Source of the DNA: Arthrobacter ulcerisalmonis
Lineage (GTDB): Bacteria > Actinomycetota > Actinomycetes > Actinomycetales > Micrococcaceae
DNA length: 64,000 nt
NCBI RefSeq assembly: GCF_900609065.1
Contig: NZ_UXAU01000038.1
Span: 124,001-188,000, forward strand
Direction: 5' to 3'
Below, piece after piece: positions 8,568 to 16,776 of the stretch. Under the pieces are notes generated by a model. The model had not been told where the DNA came from. It saw nothing but the letters and a program-made list of their open reading frames with translations, and searched no databases. The stretch's first letter is position 1, and each line of letters opens with the position of its first letter. The translations under genes and the position numbers were made by a program.

Positions 8568-9158
8568 CTACCCGTCGCCCTTGTAACCAAGGGCAACAGC
8601 TTCCAGCTGATCGCAGTACTGGCGCCACCACTCGGTGTCCCCCGCTGGCATGTTGCCGTTGCCGTCCCGGAGCCCAACACCGCCGTCGGCCAACTCGCGC
8701 ACAATGTCTGCGTGACCGGCGTGCCGGTGCGTTTCGGCGGTCACATGAACAAGGATCCGGGCAAGGCTGACGGGGTTGCTCTCCTCGCGCCACCAGGGAA
8801 CGTGGCCGGTCGCGTCCAGGGGCAGCAGCGAGATCGTTTCGTCGGCGTGCGCCCACACCTGGCGGTACAGATCGAGGATCGCCGTGCGGGACTCTTCGGG
8901 CCGGGCCCACATGTCCTCGTTTGGCTCGGCAGTTGAAGACAGCCACGGGATGTCTGCTGGGAAGGGGCGGTTGAAGACCACGCCAAAGTACTCAGCTTCG
9001 ACCCCAGCAAGATGTTTGACCAATCCCAAGAGGTTCGTACCGGTCGGGGTCAGCGGCCGACGAACATCGTACTCGGGCAAGCCATCAAGCTTCCAGAGAA
9101 TCGTATTGCGGCCTTCCTGCAGGTACCGGAGCAATTCCGCCTTCACAAGCTCGCTCAT
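8568..9158 (-). CDS. DinB family protein (DUF664)
   Basis: A 196-residue four-helix-bundle protein. LLGLVKHLAGVEAEYFG supplies the first metal histidine, and LVHVTAETHRHAGHADIVREL carries the C-terminal histidine pair of the DinB/DUF664 group. Relatives include thiol-dependent S-transferases; some actinobacterial DinB proteins use mycothiol, which this organism probably makes (see mshC), but substrate and activity here are unknown. Its stop is 2 nt from the convergent tetR stop. Confidence 0.85.
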   Translation of the reverse strand: MSELVKAELLRYLQEGRNTILWKLDGLPEYDVRRPLTPTGTNLLGLVKHLAGVEAEYFGVVFNRPFPADIPWLSSTAEPNEDMWARPEESRTAILDLYRQVWAHADETISLLPLDATGHVPWWREESNPVSLARILVHVTAETHRHAGHADIVRELADGGVGLRDGNGNMPAGDTEWWRQYCDQLEAVALGYKGDG

Positions 9159-9208
9159 GCGCTCCAGCTTGTCCTACCCGTCTGCGGATGGCAATCAATC
9201 CCCCGTCG

Positions 9209-10369
9209 TCAGGAAACGTCCACGGGAAAGGCCACGCCCTCCCCCACCACTCGCAGGAACAGTTCCGTGCCGGGCTTGGTGATGGACGCGTTCCAATGCC
9301 TGATGGTGATGACCTCACCGCCCGGGCTTGTTTGGTCAGGAAGCGTCCCTGAGAAATTCTCGGGTGGCAACAGCTTGATCCGTACAGTGGTTTCCGGACC
9401 GAAGTAGTCGGTATCCACCACCACGCCGCGAATTGGCCCATCGGCAGCGATCCGGATCTGCTCCGGGCGCAGCATGAGCTGGACCCGGCCCTGAGCCGGC
9501 GGCCGCCGCACTGGAATTCCCCCCAGTGAACACGTGGCGAGTGAGCCTTCGAGCCAGGCATCAAGGATGACGGCATCGCCCAGGAATTCGGCAGTGGCAC
9601 GGTCCGCTGGGCGCGTGTAGACAACGAACGGATTACCGATCTGCGCCAGCGTCCCGGCGCGCATGATGGCCACCTGGTCGGCGAAGGACAAGGCCTCAGC
9701 CTGGTCATGCGTTACCAAAATGGTGGTCACGCCAGCGTCGCTGAGCACCTTGGCCACTGCCCGCCGAGTGGCCACCCGGAGGCCGGCATCGAGGGCGGAG
9801 AACGGCTCGTCCAGCAGCATCAATTCCGGTTCGCGGGCCAGCGCCCTGGCCAGCGCCACCCGCTGCTGCTGCCCACCGGAGAGCTGGTGCGGGCGCCGCT
9901 TTGCCATGTCAGCGTCAAGGGACACCATGTCCAAAAGTTCCTGGACCCTGGCCTTCACCGCTTGGCGACCACCGCTCAGCTTGCCGGCAGCCAAGCCGAA
10001 GGCAATGTTCTGGCCAACCGTCAGGTGCGGAAAGAGTGCACCGTCCTGGGCCACGTAACCCACCTTCCGCTTGTGCGCTGGAACCCAGGAGCCAGCGCCG
10101 GCAACAGGTCGGCCATTGAGGCTGATGGCGCCCGTCGCCGGGTGTTCGAATCCCGCGATCAGGCGCAGCAGGGTGGTCTTCCCCGAGCCGGACGGTCCCA
10201 CAATGGCAGTAGTCCCGCCCTTGGCCACGGACAGGTTCACACCCTTCAGCACGGCCTGGGAACCGAAGTTCTTGGTGACTTCCGCGATGTCCAAGTACGT
10301 GTTGGTGGTAGGGGCTACGGATGCGGACACCCGGGGTGCTGACAGTCTGGAAGGCGATGAGTCGGTCAC
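9209..10369 (-). CDS. Ferric-iron type ABC transporter ATP-binding protein
   Basis: ATPase of an iron uptake system of the FbpC/AfuC class, acting at the inner membrane face. Walker A GPSGSGKT is at residues 58-65, the signature LSGGQ at 163-167 and Walker B LMLLDEP ending at 189. After the ATPase domain comes a TOBE-like region (residues about 290-386), giving 386 residues. Its start overlaps the permease stop by 4 nt, so it is the third gene of the substrate-binding protein/permease/ATPase operon controlled from the iron box upstream. Confidence 0.92.
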   Translation of the reverse strand: MTDSSPSRLSAPRVSASVAPTTNTYLDIAEVTKNFGSQAVLKGVNLSVAKGGTTAIVGPSGSGKTTLLRLIAGFEHPATGAISLNGRPVAGAGSWVPAHKRKVGYVAQDGALFPHLTVGQNIAFGLAAGKLSGGRQAVKARVQELLDMVSLDADMAKRRPHQLSGGQQQRVALARALAREPELMLLDEPFSALDAGLRVATRRAVAKVLSDAGVTTILVTHDQAEALSFADQVAIMRAGTLAQIGNPFVVYTRPADRATAEFLGDAVILDAWLEGSLATCSLGGIPVRRPPAQGRVQLMLRPEQIRIAADGPIRGVVVDTDYFGPETTVRIKLLPPENFSGTLPDQTSPGGEVITIRHWNASITKPGTELFLRVVGEGVAFPVDVS

Positions 10370-11958
10370 TGTCCGGCTACTTTCTTGGACTGCTGGAACA
10401 GCAGATACGTGATGGGGGCGGAGAGCAGGATCATGAGCAGCGCATAGGGAGCGGCGCCGGCGTAGTCGATCTCGCTGCTCTTGCTCCAGAATTCGGTGGC
10501 CAGGGTTCGGGTCCCGTTGGGCGACAGGAGCAGGGTGGCGGTGAGCTCGTTGATGATGGCCAAGAAGACGAGTGCGGCGCCACCGGCGGCAGCCGGTGCT
10601 GTGAGCCGGAGCGTCACCGTCAGGAAGGAAACCAGCGGAGCCTTGCCGAGCGACTGGGCGGCCTCATCGAGTTCCCTAGGTGCCTGGGCCAGCCCGGAGC
10701 GGATGTTGACCAGCGCCCGTGGCAGGAAAAGCAGGACATAGGCAGCGATGAGGACGACGGCGGTCTGGTAAATTCCCGGCACGGCACGGATGCTGACCGT
10801 GACAAAGGCCAGGCCCACCACAATTCCAGGCATCGAGCTGGTCACGTAATTGGAGAGCTCGAGCATCTTGCTGAACCAACTGGGGCGCCGCACCGCCAAG
10901 TACGCCATGGGGAACGCAACCACGGTGGTGACGACTGCTCCTGCCGCCCCGTAGGCAAAAGTCTGCAACAGTGCGGGGAGGAATTCGGTGGCCGTCCAAA
11001 CCGACGCTCCCCCGGCGGACACCCAGCGCAGCACCATCAGGACGGGCAGGCCAAAGGCGAGTCCTGTCAGCGCCAACAGCGCCAGCTGTGCAGGAAGCTG
11101 GTAGCGGTGCAGTGGCACTCGCGTTGCCCTGGCCTGAGCGCCCGAGCCAACACGCGCATAGCGGGCTGTACCACGGCTCCGGATCTCCACCAACAGCAGA
11201 ATCAGGCACAAAATCACCAGCACGCTGGCGAGCATGTTGCCGGCCGTGCCGTTGAACGTGGACTGGAACTGCACCATGATGGCGGTGGTAAACGTATCGA
11301 AGCGAATCATGGCAAACGCGCCGTATTCGGCGAGCAGGTGCAGGGATACCAGCAGCCCGCCGCCCGTCATGGCGATCCGCAACTGCGGAACCACCACCCG
11401 AAAAAACACCGACCAGGGGCCAAATCCCAACGACGCGGCCGATTGCTCGATCGCCGGATCAAGCCGACTCAGTGCTGCGGCCGTTGGAATGTAGACGAGT
11501 GGGAAGTAGGACAGGGTGGCAATAAGCACGCCGGACCAGATGCCCTCGAGGGATGGCACTGCAGAGACCCATGCGTAGCTGTTGACGAACGCCGGGATCG
11601 CCAGCGGGGCGGCTAATGCTACGGCCCACCAGCGATGCCCACGCAGCCTGGTCCGCTCCACCAGCCACGCGCCACCCACGCCAAGTACCAGGCACAGCGG
11701 CACAGTGATCACGGTGAGCAAGATCGTGTTGAACAGCAATTCGCCCACGCGCGGTCTGACAATAAGTTCGACGGCGGTGTCCCACCCGGTCGCGACCGTC
11801 ATGACGGCGACGTAACCCAACGGGATGAGCGAAAACAATGCGATCAGGAGAGCGAGCAGCGACAGCGCCGAAACGCCGAAAGGCGGGCGAGGGCGCTTGC
11901 CCTGGCCCGCCGTCGTCGTGCTCCCCGACGTTGCGGGAGCCGATGGATCAGTGATCAC
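10366..11958 (-). CDS. Ferric-iron type ABC transporter permease (fused double permease)
   Basis: A 530-residue membrane protein with about twelve helices, two permease halves fused as in FbpB. Each half has the conserved cytoplasmic coupling loop: EQSAASLGFGPWSVFFRVVVPQL in the first and DEAAQSLGKAPLVSFLTVTL in the second. It overlaps the ATPase gene by 4 nt and is 4 nt from the binding-protein gene. Specificity for Fe(III) is inferred from family resemblance plus the iron box; thiamine or phosphonate uptake would be the main alternatives on sequence alone. Confidence 0.92.
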   Translation of the reverse strand: MITDPSAPATSGSTTTAGQGKRPRPPFGVSALSLLALLIALFSLIPLGYVAVMTVATGWDTAVELIVRPRVGELLFNTILLTVITVPLCLVLGVGGAWLVERTRLRGHRWWAVALAAPLAIPAFVNSYAWVSAVPSLEGIWSGVLIATLSYFPLVYIPTAAALSRLDPAIEQSAASLGFGPWSVFFRVVVPQLRIAMTGGGLLVSLHLLAEYGAFAMIRFDTFTTAIMVQFQSTFNGTAGNMLASVLVILCLILLLVEIRSRGTARYARVGSGAQARATRVPLHRYQLPAQLALLALTGLAFGLPVLMVLRWVSAGGASVWTATEFLPALLQTFAYGAAGAVVTTVVAFPMAYLAVRRPSWFSKMLELSNYVTSSMPGIVVGLAFVTVSIRAVPGIYQTAVVLIAAYVLLFLPRALVNIRSGLAQAPRELDEAAQSLGKAPLVSFLTVTLRLTAPAAAGGAALVFLAIINELTATLLLSPNGTRTLATEFWSKSSEIDYAGAAPYALLMILLSAPITYLLFQQSKKVAGQ

Positions 11959-11962
11959 GTGG

Positions 11963-13009
11963 TTACAGCAGTCCCGCCTTGGTCATCAGTTCGGTGACCT
12001 TGGTGGAATTGAGTCTGGCCGGGTCCACGGTGGGAGCCTGCAGGTCCTTGATGGGAACCAGCTTGGCGTTGGCGTCCACCTGGGAAGCGATGGCATATTC
12101 GAACGAGGTGCCGTTCTTCAGCACTTCCTGGCCCTGTTTGCCGGTCACGAACGCCAGGAATGCCTGGGCTGCTGCGGCGTTCTTGGCTGATGTGAGGACA
12201 CCGCCGCCGGAGACGGACAAGAAGGCACCCGGATCTTCGTTCTTGAAGTAGTACGGGGTGACCTTGTTGGAGTTCTCCCCGGTCTTGGCCTGGTCGCCAT
12301 AGTAGTAGTAGTGGTAGATCAGCGCGGCATCAACTTCACCGGCGTTGACGGCCTTCATAGCGGTGCTGTTGCCCTTGTACGCCTTGAAGTTTTCCTTCAT
12401 GCCTGTGAGCCACTCTTCGGTGGCAGCTTCGCCCTTGAGCTCCAACAGCGCGGCGACGATGGCCTGGAAGTCGGCACCGGACGGCGATGCAGCCCACTTG
12501 CCCTTCCATTCGGGCTTGGCCAGGTCCAGCATGGACTTGGGCAGGCTGTCCTCGCTGATCTTCGTCTTGTCATAGACCAGGACGGTCGAGCGGGCGGCGA
12601 TGCCTGTCCACTTGCCCGTGGTGGGGCGGAACTCTGCTGGAACCTGGTCCAGGGTGGACTTGTCCACGTCAGCGAACAGGCCGGCGTTCTCTACCTGCGC
12701 CATCGCAGGAGAGTTTTCGGTGAGGAAGACGTCAGCTGGGGATGCTGCGCCCTCCTGCACGATCTGGTTGGACAGTTCCGTATCAGAGCCCTGACGGATG
12801 GTGACCTTGACGCCGGTTTCCTTGGTGAACGCATCCACCCACTCTTTGGTGAGGCTGTCATGCTGGGCGTTGTACACGGTAATCTCACCGGACACCGCGG
12901 AGCCTGATGCTGCGGGTGCGGTGCCTGCGGGCGAGCCGCACGCTGCCAGGCCAAGTGCCGCCGTTGCGGCCAACGCGATTCCGGCCAGCGTGTACTTGCG
13001 AATCTTCAT
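11963..13009 (-). CDS. Ferric-iron binding lipoprotein of ABC transporter
   Basis: Extracellular substrate-binding protein of the FbpA/Fut class. The signal peptide MKIRKYTLAGIALAATAALG ends in the lipobox LAAC (Cys24), so it is a lipoprotein. The mature part opens with ITVYNAQHDSLTKEWVDAF, typical of Fe(III)-binding proteins, and the IYHYYYYGDQ cluster near residue 225 supplies the tyrosines that bind ferric iron in this family. The ATG at 13009 is chosen over one 30 nt upstream because it gives a clean signal peptide. First gene of the operon. Confidence 0.93.
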   Translation of the reverse strand: MKIRKYTLAGIALAATAALGLAACGSPAGTAPAASGSAVSGEITVYNAQHDSLTKEWVDAFTKETGVKVTIRQGSDTELSNQIVQEGAASPADVFLTENSPAMAQVENAGLFADVDKSTLDQVPAEFRPTTGKWTGIAARSTVLVYDKTKISEDSLPKSMLDLAKPEWKGKWAASPSGADFQAIVAALLELKGEAATEEWLTGMKENFKAYKGNSTAMKAVNAGEVDAALIYHYYYYGDQAKTGENSNKVTPYYFKNEDPGAFLSVSGGGVLTSAKNAAAAQAFLAFVTGKQGQEVLKNGTSFEYAIASQVDANAKLVPIKDLQAPTVDPARLNSTKVTELMTKAGLL

Positions 13010-13062
13010 GGGTGCTTCTTTCTGCGAACTACAAGCCAAGGGATCAAAAGTTCTCCCCTGCG

Positions 13063-13093
13063 AGTTTAGGTTAGCTGTGCCTAAGTCTCACAA
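13063..13093 (-). promoter_or_regulatory. Putative promoter of the iron-transport operon
   Basis: On the minus strand TTGTGA (13088-13093) and TAAACT (13063-13068) are separated by 19 nt; the iron box covers the spacer and -10. Iron-loaded regulator would block RNA polymerase here. Confidence 0.45.
13066..13084. promoter_or_regulatory. DtxR/IdeR-like iron box
   Basis: TTAGGTTAGCTGTGCCTAA matches the consensus TTAGGTTAGGCTAACCTAA at 14 of 19 positions, with the first nine and last five exact. It lies 57 nt upstream of the iron-binding lipoprotein gene. Confidence 0.82.
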
Positions 13094-13233
13094 TGAGCCG
13101 ACGTATTGTGATATGCGTCATAAGTACTTTGCCGGCTCGAGTGCCGACCACCGCTCAGACCGAGTCGAGCTCCCCGCAGCCGCTGGCCGGGGCAGCCATT
13201 GTCTTATCCCCTCAGGTCGCCAACAATGAACCA

Positions 13234-14427
13234 ATGACGGTCTACGTGCGATCCCTGGAAACCGCAGTCCCGCCCACTATCCTGGTCCAGGCCGAAGCAC
13301 GTGACGTTTTCGCTGCCCAACCGGGGCTCACCCGGTTGGGGTCCCGCCTGGTCAGCACCTGTTTCGATTCCGCAGCAATCAGTACCCGGCACACAGCCGT
13401 GGATGAGCTCACCGTGGCTGCCCGCTCCGACGATCCGCAGTTCTTCGACCCACAGACCGGCCTACTGCTGAACCCCAGCACCAAAGTCCGGAACGAGATT
13501 TTCGCCCGTGAGGCCACCAAATTGTTCATCGAAGCGGCCCGGGCGGCGGTGAGCGCATGCCCGGGACTCCAGCCTTCCCAGGTGACGCACCTGATCACCG
13601 TCTCCTGTACTGGCTTCTTCAACCCGGGCCCCGACTACAAGATCGTCAGGGAGCTGGGACTCGAGCCGTCCGTCCAGCGGTACCACCTTGGCTTCATGGG
13701 CTGCTACGCCGCGTTCCCCGCCCTCCGCGCCGCCAAACAGTTCTGTGAGGCTGACCCGCAGGCCGTGGTGCTGGTGGTCTGTGCGGAACTCTGCTCTCTG
13801 CATGTCCGCACCTCCAACGATCCAGACACCATCATGGGCTCAGCCCTCTTCGCCGATGGTGCGGCCGCCGCCGTCGTCAGTTCCCAACCCGGCGCAGCTG
13901 GCGAGGCGCTGCTGCAGCTTGACCATTTCGAGACGGTCCTGACCCCGGTGGGTGAGGACGCCATGGCGTGGAACATCGGCGATCACGGCTTTGAAATGGT
14001 GCTCGGCAACTACGTCCCACACATCATCGACGACCACATCACCGGAGCGCTCAAGCCCCTCCTGGCCACCGAGCCCGAGCTTGCAGCGCAACCCTTCAGC
14101 TCCATCGCCCACTGGGCCATCCACCCCGGCGGCCGCAGCATCCTGGACAAGGTGCAGTCGCGGCTGGCGCTGACCGACGAGCAACTCGTTCCGGCCCGGG
14201 AGATCCTCCGAAACTACGGCAACATGAGCAGCGCCACGGTCCTTTTCGTCCTGAAGTACATCCTGGAGCAAGAGCAGGCCCGCGACGGCGAGCGCATCTG
14301 TTCCATGGCCTTTGGACCCGGCCTCACGGTGGAAACTGCCCTCTTCACCAAGCTGCGGCATTGCCCCACCACTGCGCTCCGTGAGCGTGCCTACGCCAGC
14401 CGGCACCTCGAGGCGCCGGTAGCGTAG
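13234..14427 (+). CDS. Type III polyketide synthase
   Basis: Chalcone-synthase-like homodimeric enzyme that extends an acyl-CoA with malonyl-CoA and cyclises the chain to a pyrone, resorcinol or similar aromatic. The catalytic triad is intact: Cys157 in GFMGCYA, His297 in AIHPGGRSILD and Asn330 in YGNMSSATV (numbered from 13234). The 397-residue length fits the family. The frame stays open to an ATG at 13093, next to the iron box; the 47 extra residues look unlike family members, but the ATG at 13234 has a poor ribosome site, so the start is uncertain. First gene of a three-gene operon. Confidence 0.95.
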   Translation: MTVYVRSLETAVPPTILVQAEARDVFAAQPGLTRLGSRLVSTCFDSAAISTRHTAVDELTVAARSDDPQFFDPQTGLLLNPSTKVRNEIFAREATKLFIEAARAAVSACPGLQPSQVTHLITVSCTGFFNPGPDYKIVRELGLEPSVQRYHLGFMGCYAAFPALRAAKQFCEADPQAVVLVVCAELCSLHVRTSNDPDTIMGSALFADGAAAAVVSSQPGAAGEALLQLDHFETVLTPVGEDAMAWNIGDHGFEMVLGNYVPHIIDDHITGALKPLLATEPELAAQPFSSIAHWAIHPGGRSILDKVQSRLALTDEQLVPAREILRNYGNMSSATVLFVLKYILEQEQARDGERICSMAFGPGLTVETALFTKLRHCPTTALRERAYASRHLEAPVA

Positions 14428-14429
14428 CC

Positions 14430-15149
14430 GTGGTCCTTCCCCTGCAGCAGCGGGCAGCCAACGCCGTGGAGCTCATGGATGACCCGCAGTGCGATCCTCG
14501 GTCCCTCACCAACACCTACCGCCAGTTCGGCCTGGTCAACAGGCTGTTTGCTGGCTGGCGGGGACTGTACCAGCGGGAGCTTGCCCCGTTGGTACGGCTG
14601 AACCAGGGCCCATCAGCGCCGTTGCGCGTCCTGGACGTTGGCTGCGGCGGGGGCGACCTACCGGTCCTGCTCGCCAAGTGGGCGGCCCAGGACGGTTGTG
14701 CCGTGGACATCACCGGCATCGACCCCGATCCACGCGCCGCAGCGTTCGCGGCCACTCGACCCGTGCAGCCTGGCGTCACTTTTCGGGCGGCCCACAGTGC
14801 CGACCTGGTGGCGGCCGGTGACACGTTCGACGTCGTGATGTCCAACCACGTGCTGCACCACCTCGCTGCTCCGGAGTTGGCAGCGCTGCTGGCGGATTCC
14901 GCAGCGCTTGCGGGCCGACTCGTCCTGCACAACGACCTGCGCCGAAGTGTTGCCGCCTACGGACTATTCAGCGCGGCCGCGTTGCCGTTCCGGGGTTCGT
15001 TTATTCGTGCCGACGGTCTGACGTCGATCCGGCGCAGCTACACTCCGGCCGAACTGGCTGCCGCGGCCCCGGCTGGTTGGTCGGTGGCGCGGGTCCCACT
15101 GTTCCATCAGGCGCTGGTCTTGCGGAAAGGCTACGCCGGTGCCCGATGA
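14430..15149 (+). CDS. Class I SAM-dependent methyltransferase (polyketide tailoring)
   Basis: A 239-residue methyltransferase with motif I VLDVGCGGGDLP (residues about 69-80), the acidic loop ITGIDPDPRA, and FDVVMSNHVLHHL as motif IV. It begins with GTG 2 nt after the PKS stop and ends overlapping the next gene by 11 nt, so it is co-translated with both. It probably methylates the PKS product on carbon or oxygen. The known Streptomyces srs operon pairs a type III PKS with a membrane methyltransferase instead, so this enzyme is of a different class. Substrate unproven. Confidence 0.88.
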   Translation: MVLPLQQRAANAVELMDDPQCDPRSLTNTYRQFGLVNRLFAGWRGLYQRELAPLVRLNQGPSAPLRVLDVGCGGGDLPVLLAKWAAQDGCAVDITGIDPDPRAAAFAATRPVQPGVTFRAAHSADLVAAGDTFDVVMSNHVLHHLAAPELAALLADSAALAGRLVLHNDLRRSVAAYGLFSAAALPFRGSFIRADGLTSIRRSYTPAELAAAAPAGWSVARVPLFHQALVLRKGYAGAR

Positions 15150-16296
15150 TCCAGTGGACGTTGCCATTGTGGGTGCCGGCCCCGTAGGGCTTTACCTGGG
15201 GGCACTGCTGCTGCAGTCCGGGGTCCGGGTGCGGGTTGTGGAACAGCGTGTTGCCGCCACTGAGCACTCACGGGCCATTGGCATCCACCCGCCCGCCTTG
15301 GCAGCCTTGGCCGAGATCGACGTGTCAGGGCAGATGATGAGCGCTGGCCAGCCCATCCGCGGCGGGATCGCGCTGAGCCGGGGCCGGGAAGTGGGTCGGC
15401 TCGACTTTGGCAGCATTCCCAGCCGCTATCCGTTCGTCCTGGCGCTGCCGCAGACACAAACGGAAGACATTCTTGCCGCCCGCGTTGCAGCGCTGGATCC
15501 AACTGCTCTCCGTCGTGGCGTCAAGGTTACTGCCGTGGCGGACGACGGCGGCACCGTTAGGATCACTGCCGAGCCCGCGGCAGGTGCCGGGCCGGGAGCC
15601 CGCGGATTCGCGGCCAGGCTGGTGATCGTGGCGGACGGCGCCAAATCGACCCTGCGCGCTTCCTTGCCGACAAGGATCCATGCCCGCACCTACCCGGACC
15701 ACTACCTCATGGGCGACTTCGCGGATGACGGACGTTACGGACACCAGGCGGTGTTGTTCCTGGAACCTGGCGGCATCGTGGAGTCGTTTCCCCTGCCGGG
15801 AGGGCTGCGCCGCTGGGTTGTCCGGCTTGGTGCTTCGGCGGTGGGGCCAGGGGTCAGTGAGTTGGTGACCCTGGTGGCGGATCGAACCGGCGTGGAGTTG
15901 GCGTCGCACAGCAACAGCATGCTCAGCGCCTTCAGTGTCCGGACCGCCACCGTTGCCCAGACCGTGCACGGCAACGTGGTGTTGCTGGGCGACGCCGCCC
16001 ACGAGATCAGCCCCATCGGCGGCCAGGGCATGAACCTTGGCTGGCTCGATGCCCAAGCCCTCGCCCCGCTCATCTGCCGGACGCTGGCTGGTGCGGCAAC
16101 CAACGGTGACGTGGCGGCGTTCGAGGCTGGCCGTCGTCGTGCCGCGAACCGGGCACGACAGCAGGCCGGCATCAACATGGCCCTGGGCCGGCCCGCGCCA
16201 GCCGCCCTGCTCCGGCTGCGCAACGCGGGCATCGGCGCCCTTGCCAGCATCCCGTCGGTGAACCGCATGGTGGCGCGCCGGTTCACCATGCTCTGA
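15139..16296 (+). CDS. FAD-dependent monooxygenase (polyketide tailoring)
   Basis: A 385-residue flavoprotein of the PHBH/aromatic hydroxylase class. The FAD dinucleotide fold VAIVGAGPVGLYLGALLLQ is at the N-terminus, the LVIVADGAKSTLR (DG) motif mid-protein, and the GDAAHEISPIGGQGMNLG motif that binds the FAD ribityl chain near residue 290. It starts at GTG inside the end of the methyltransferase gene. In phenolic-lipid pathways such an enzyme hydroxylates the ring toward a quinol or quinone; that role here is inferred from the operon. Confidence 0.9.
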   Translation: MPDDPVDVAIVGAGPVGLYLGALLLQSGVRVRVVEQRVAATEHSRAIGIHPPALAALAEIDVSGQMMSAGQPIRGGIALSRGREVGRLDFGSIPSRYPFVLALPQTQTEDILAARVAALDPTALRRGVKVTAVADDGGTVRITAEPAAGAGPGARGFAARLVIVADGAKSTLRASLPTRIHARTYPDHYLMGDFADDGRYGHQAVLFLEPGGIVESFPLPGGLRRWVVRLGASAVGPGVSELVTLVADRTGVELASHSNSMLSAFSVRTATVAQTVHGNVVLLGDAAHEISPIGGQGMNLGWLDAQALAPLICRTLAGAATNGDVAAFEAGRRRAANRARQQAGINMALGRPAPAALLRLRNAGIGALASIPSVNRMVARRFTML

Positions 16297-16306
16297 GCAG
16301 GCGGCG

Positions 16307-16723
16307 TCAGGGCCGGTGGTAGCAGTCGTAACTGGCCTGCCGGGCAATGCGACCCTTCTGGAGGTCAAACACCGAGCACGTCGTGGCGCGGATCCGCTCG
16401 CCCCGGTCCCAGTACCGCAGGTCCATTTTCACCGTGGCAGACCAGTCTGCCTCCACCACCACGCGGCTGCCCTCTACCGTGGTGCGGTGGATCTCGAAGC
16501 GCTGGTCAGAGACCACCTCGGCGCTTTGGTCCGCACCGGACAGCACGTCGGTCAGCGACCGCCGCGAGCCCTCCGGAGCCAACAGGTGCGGCGCCTCGAC
16601 CAGCTCAAAGTCGTCAGCAAGATAAGGCCGGATCTCCGCTGCTCCCCCGCCGGCTTCCAACACGCGGATGAAGCTGAGGACGAGGTCGCGGGCGGACGTG
16701 GGCAGGGCGGGGGTGATGGCCAT
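16307..16723 (-). CDS. SnoaL/NTF2-like protein
   Basis: A 138-residue protein with an NTF2-like pattern: SARDLVLSFIRVLEAGGGAAEIRPYLADDFELVEAPH, then VVVEADWSATVKMDL and a C-terminal ATTCSVFDLQKGRIARQASYDCY. Family members include isomerases, cyclases and non-catalytic small-molecule binders. The ATG at 16723 follows TAGGGT by 7 nt, so an upstream ORF extension is rejected. It converges on the polyketide operon with an 10-nt gap and could belong to that pathway, but orientation and its own promoter leave this open. Confidence 0.7.
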   Translation of the reverse strand: MAITPALPTSARDLVLSFIRVLEAGGGAAEIRPYLADDFELVEAPHLLAPEGSRRSLTDVLSGADQSAEVVSDQRFEIHRTTVEGSRVVVEADWSATVKMDLRYWDRGERIRATTCSVFDLQKGRIARQASYDCYHRP

Positions 16724-16730
16724 GGTGTAG

Positions 16731-16736
16731 ACCCTA
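16731..16736 (-). promoter_or_regulatory. -10 box of the leaderless NTF2-like transcript
   Basis: TAGGGT on the minus strand, 7 nt before the ATG at 16723. Confidence 0.5.
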
Positions 16737-16764
16737 GCAATCCTCCCGGGCCGGCTTGCCCCGT

Positions 16765-16770
16765 TAGGCT
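16765..16770 (+). promoter_or_regulatory. -10 box of the leaderless def transcript
   Basis: TAGGCT, 6 nt before the ATG at 16777; back to back with the promoter at 16731-16736. Confidence 0.55.
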
Positions 16771-16776
16771 GAGCGC

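Noticed and set aside
10321..11616. 431-codon open frame on the plus strand
   Set aside because: Antisense to the iron permease; composition rich in Gly, Gln, Arg and His, typical of a shadow frame.
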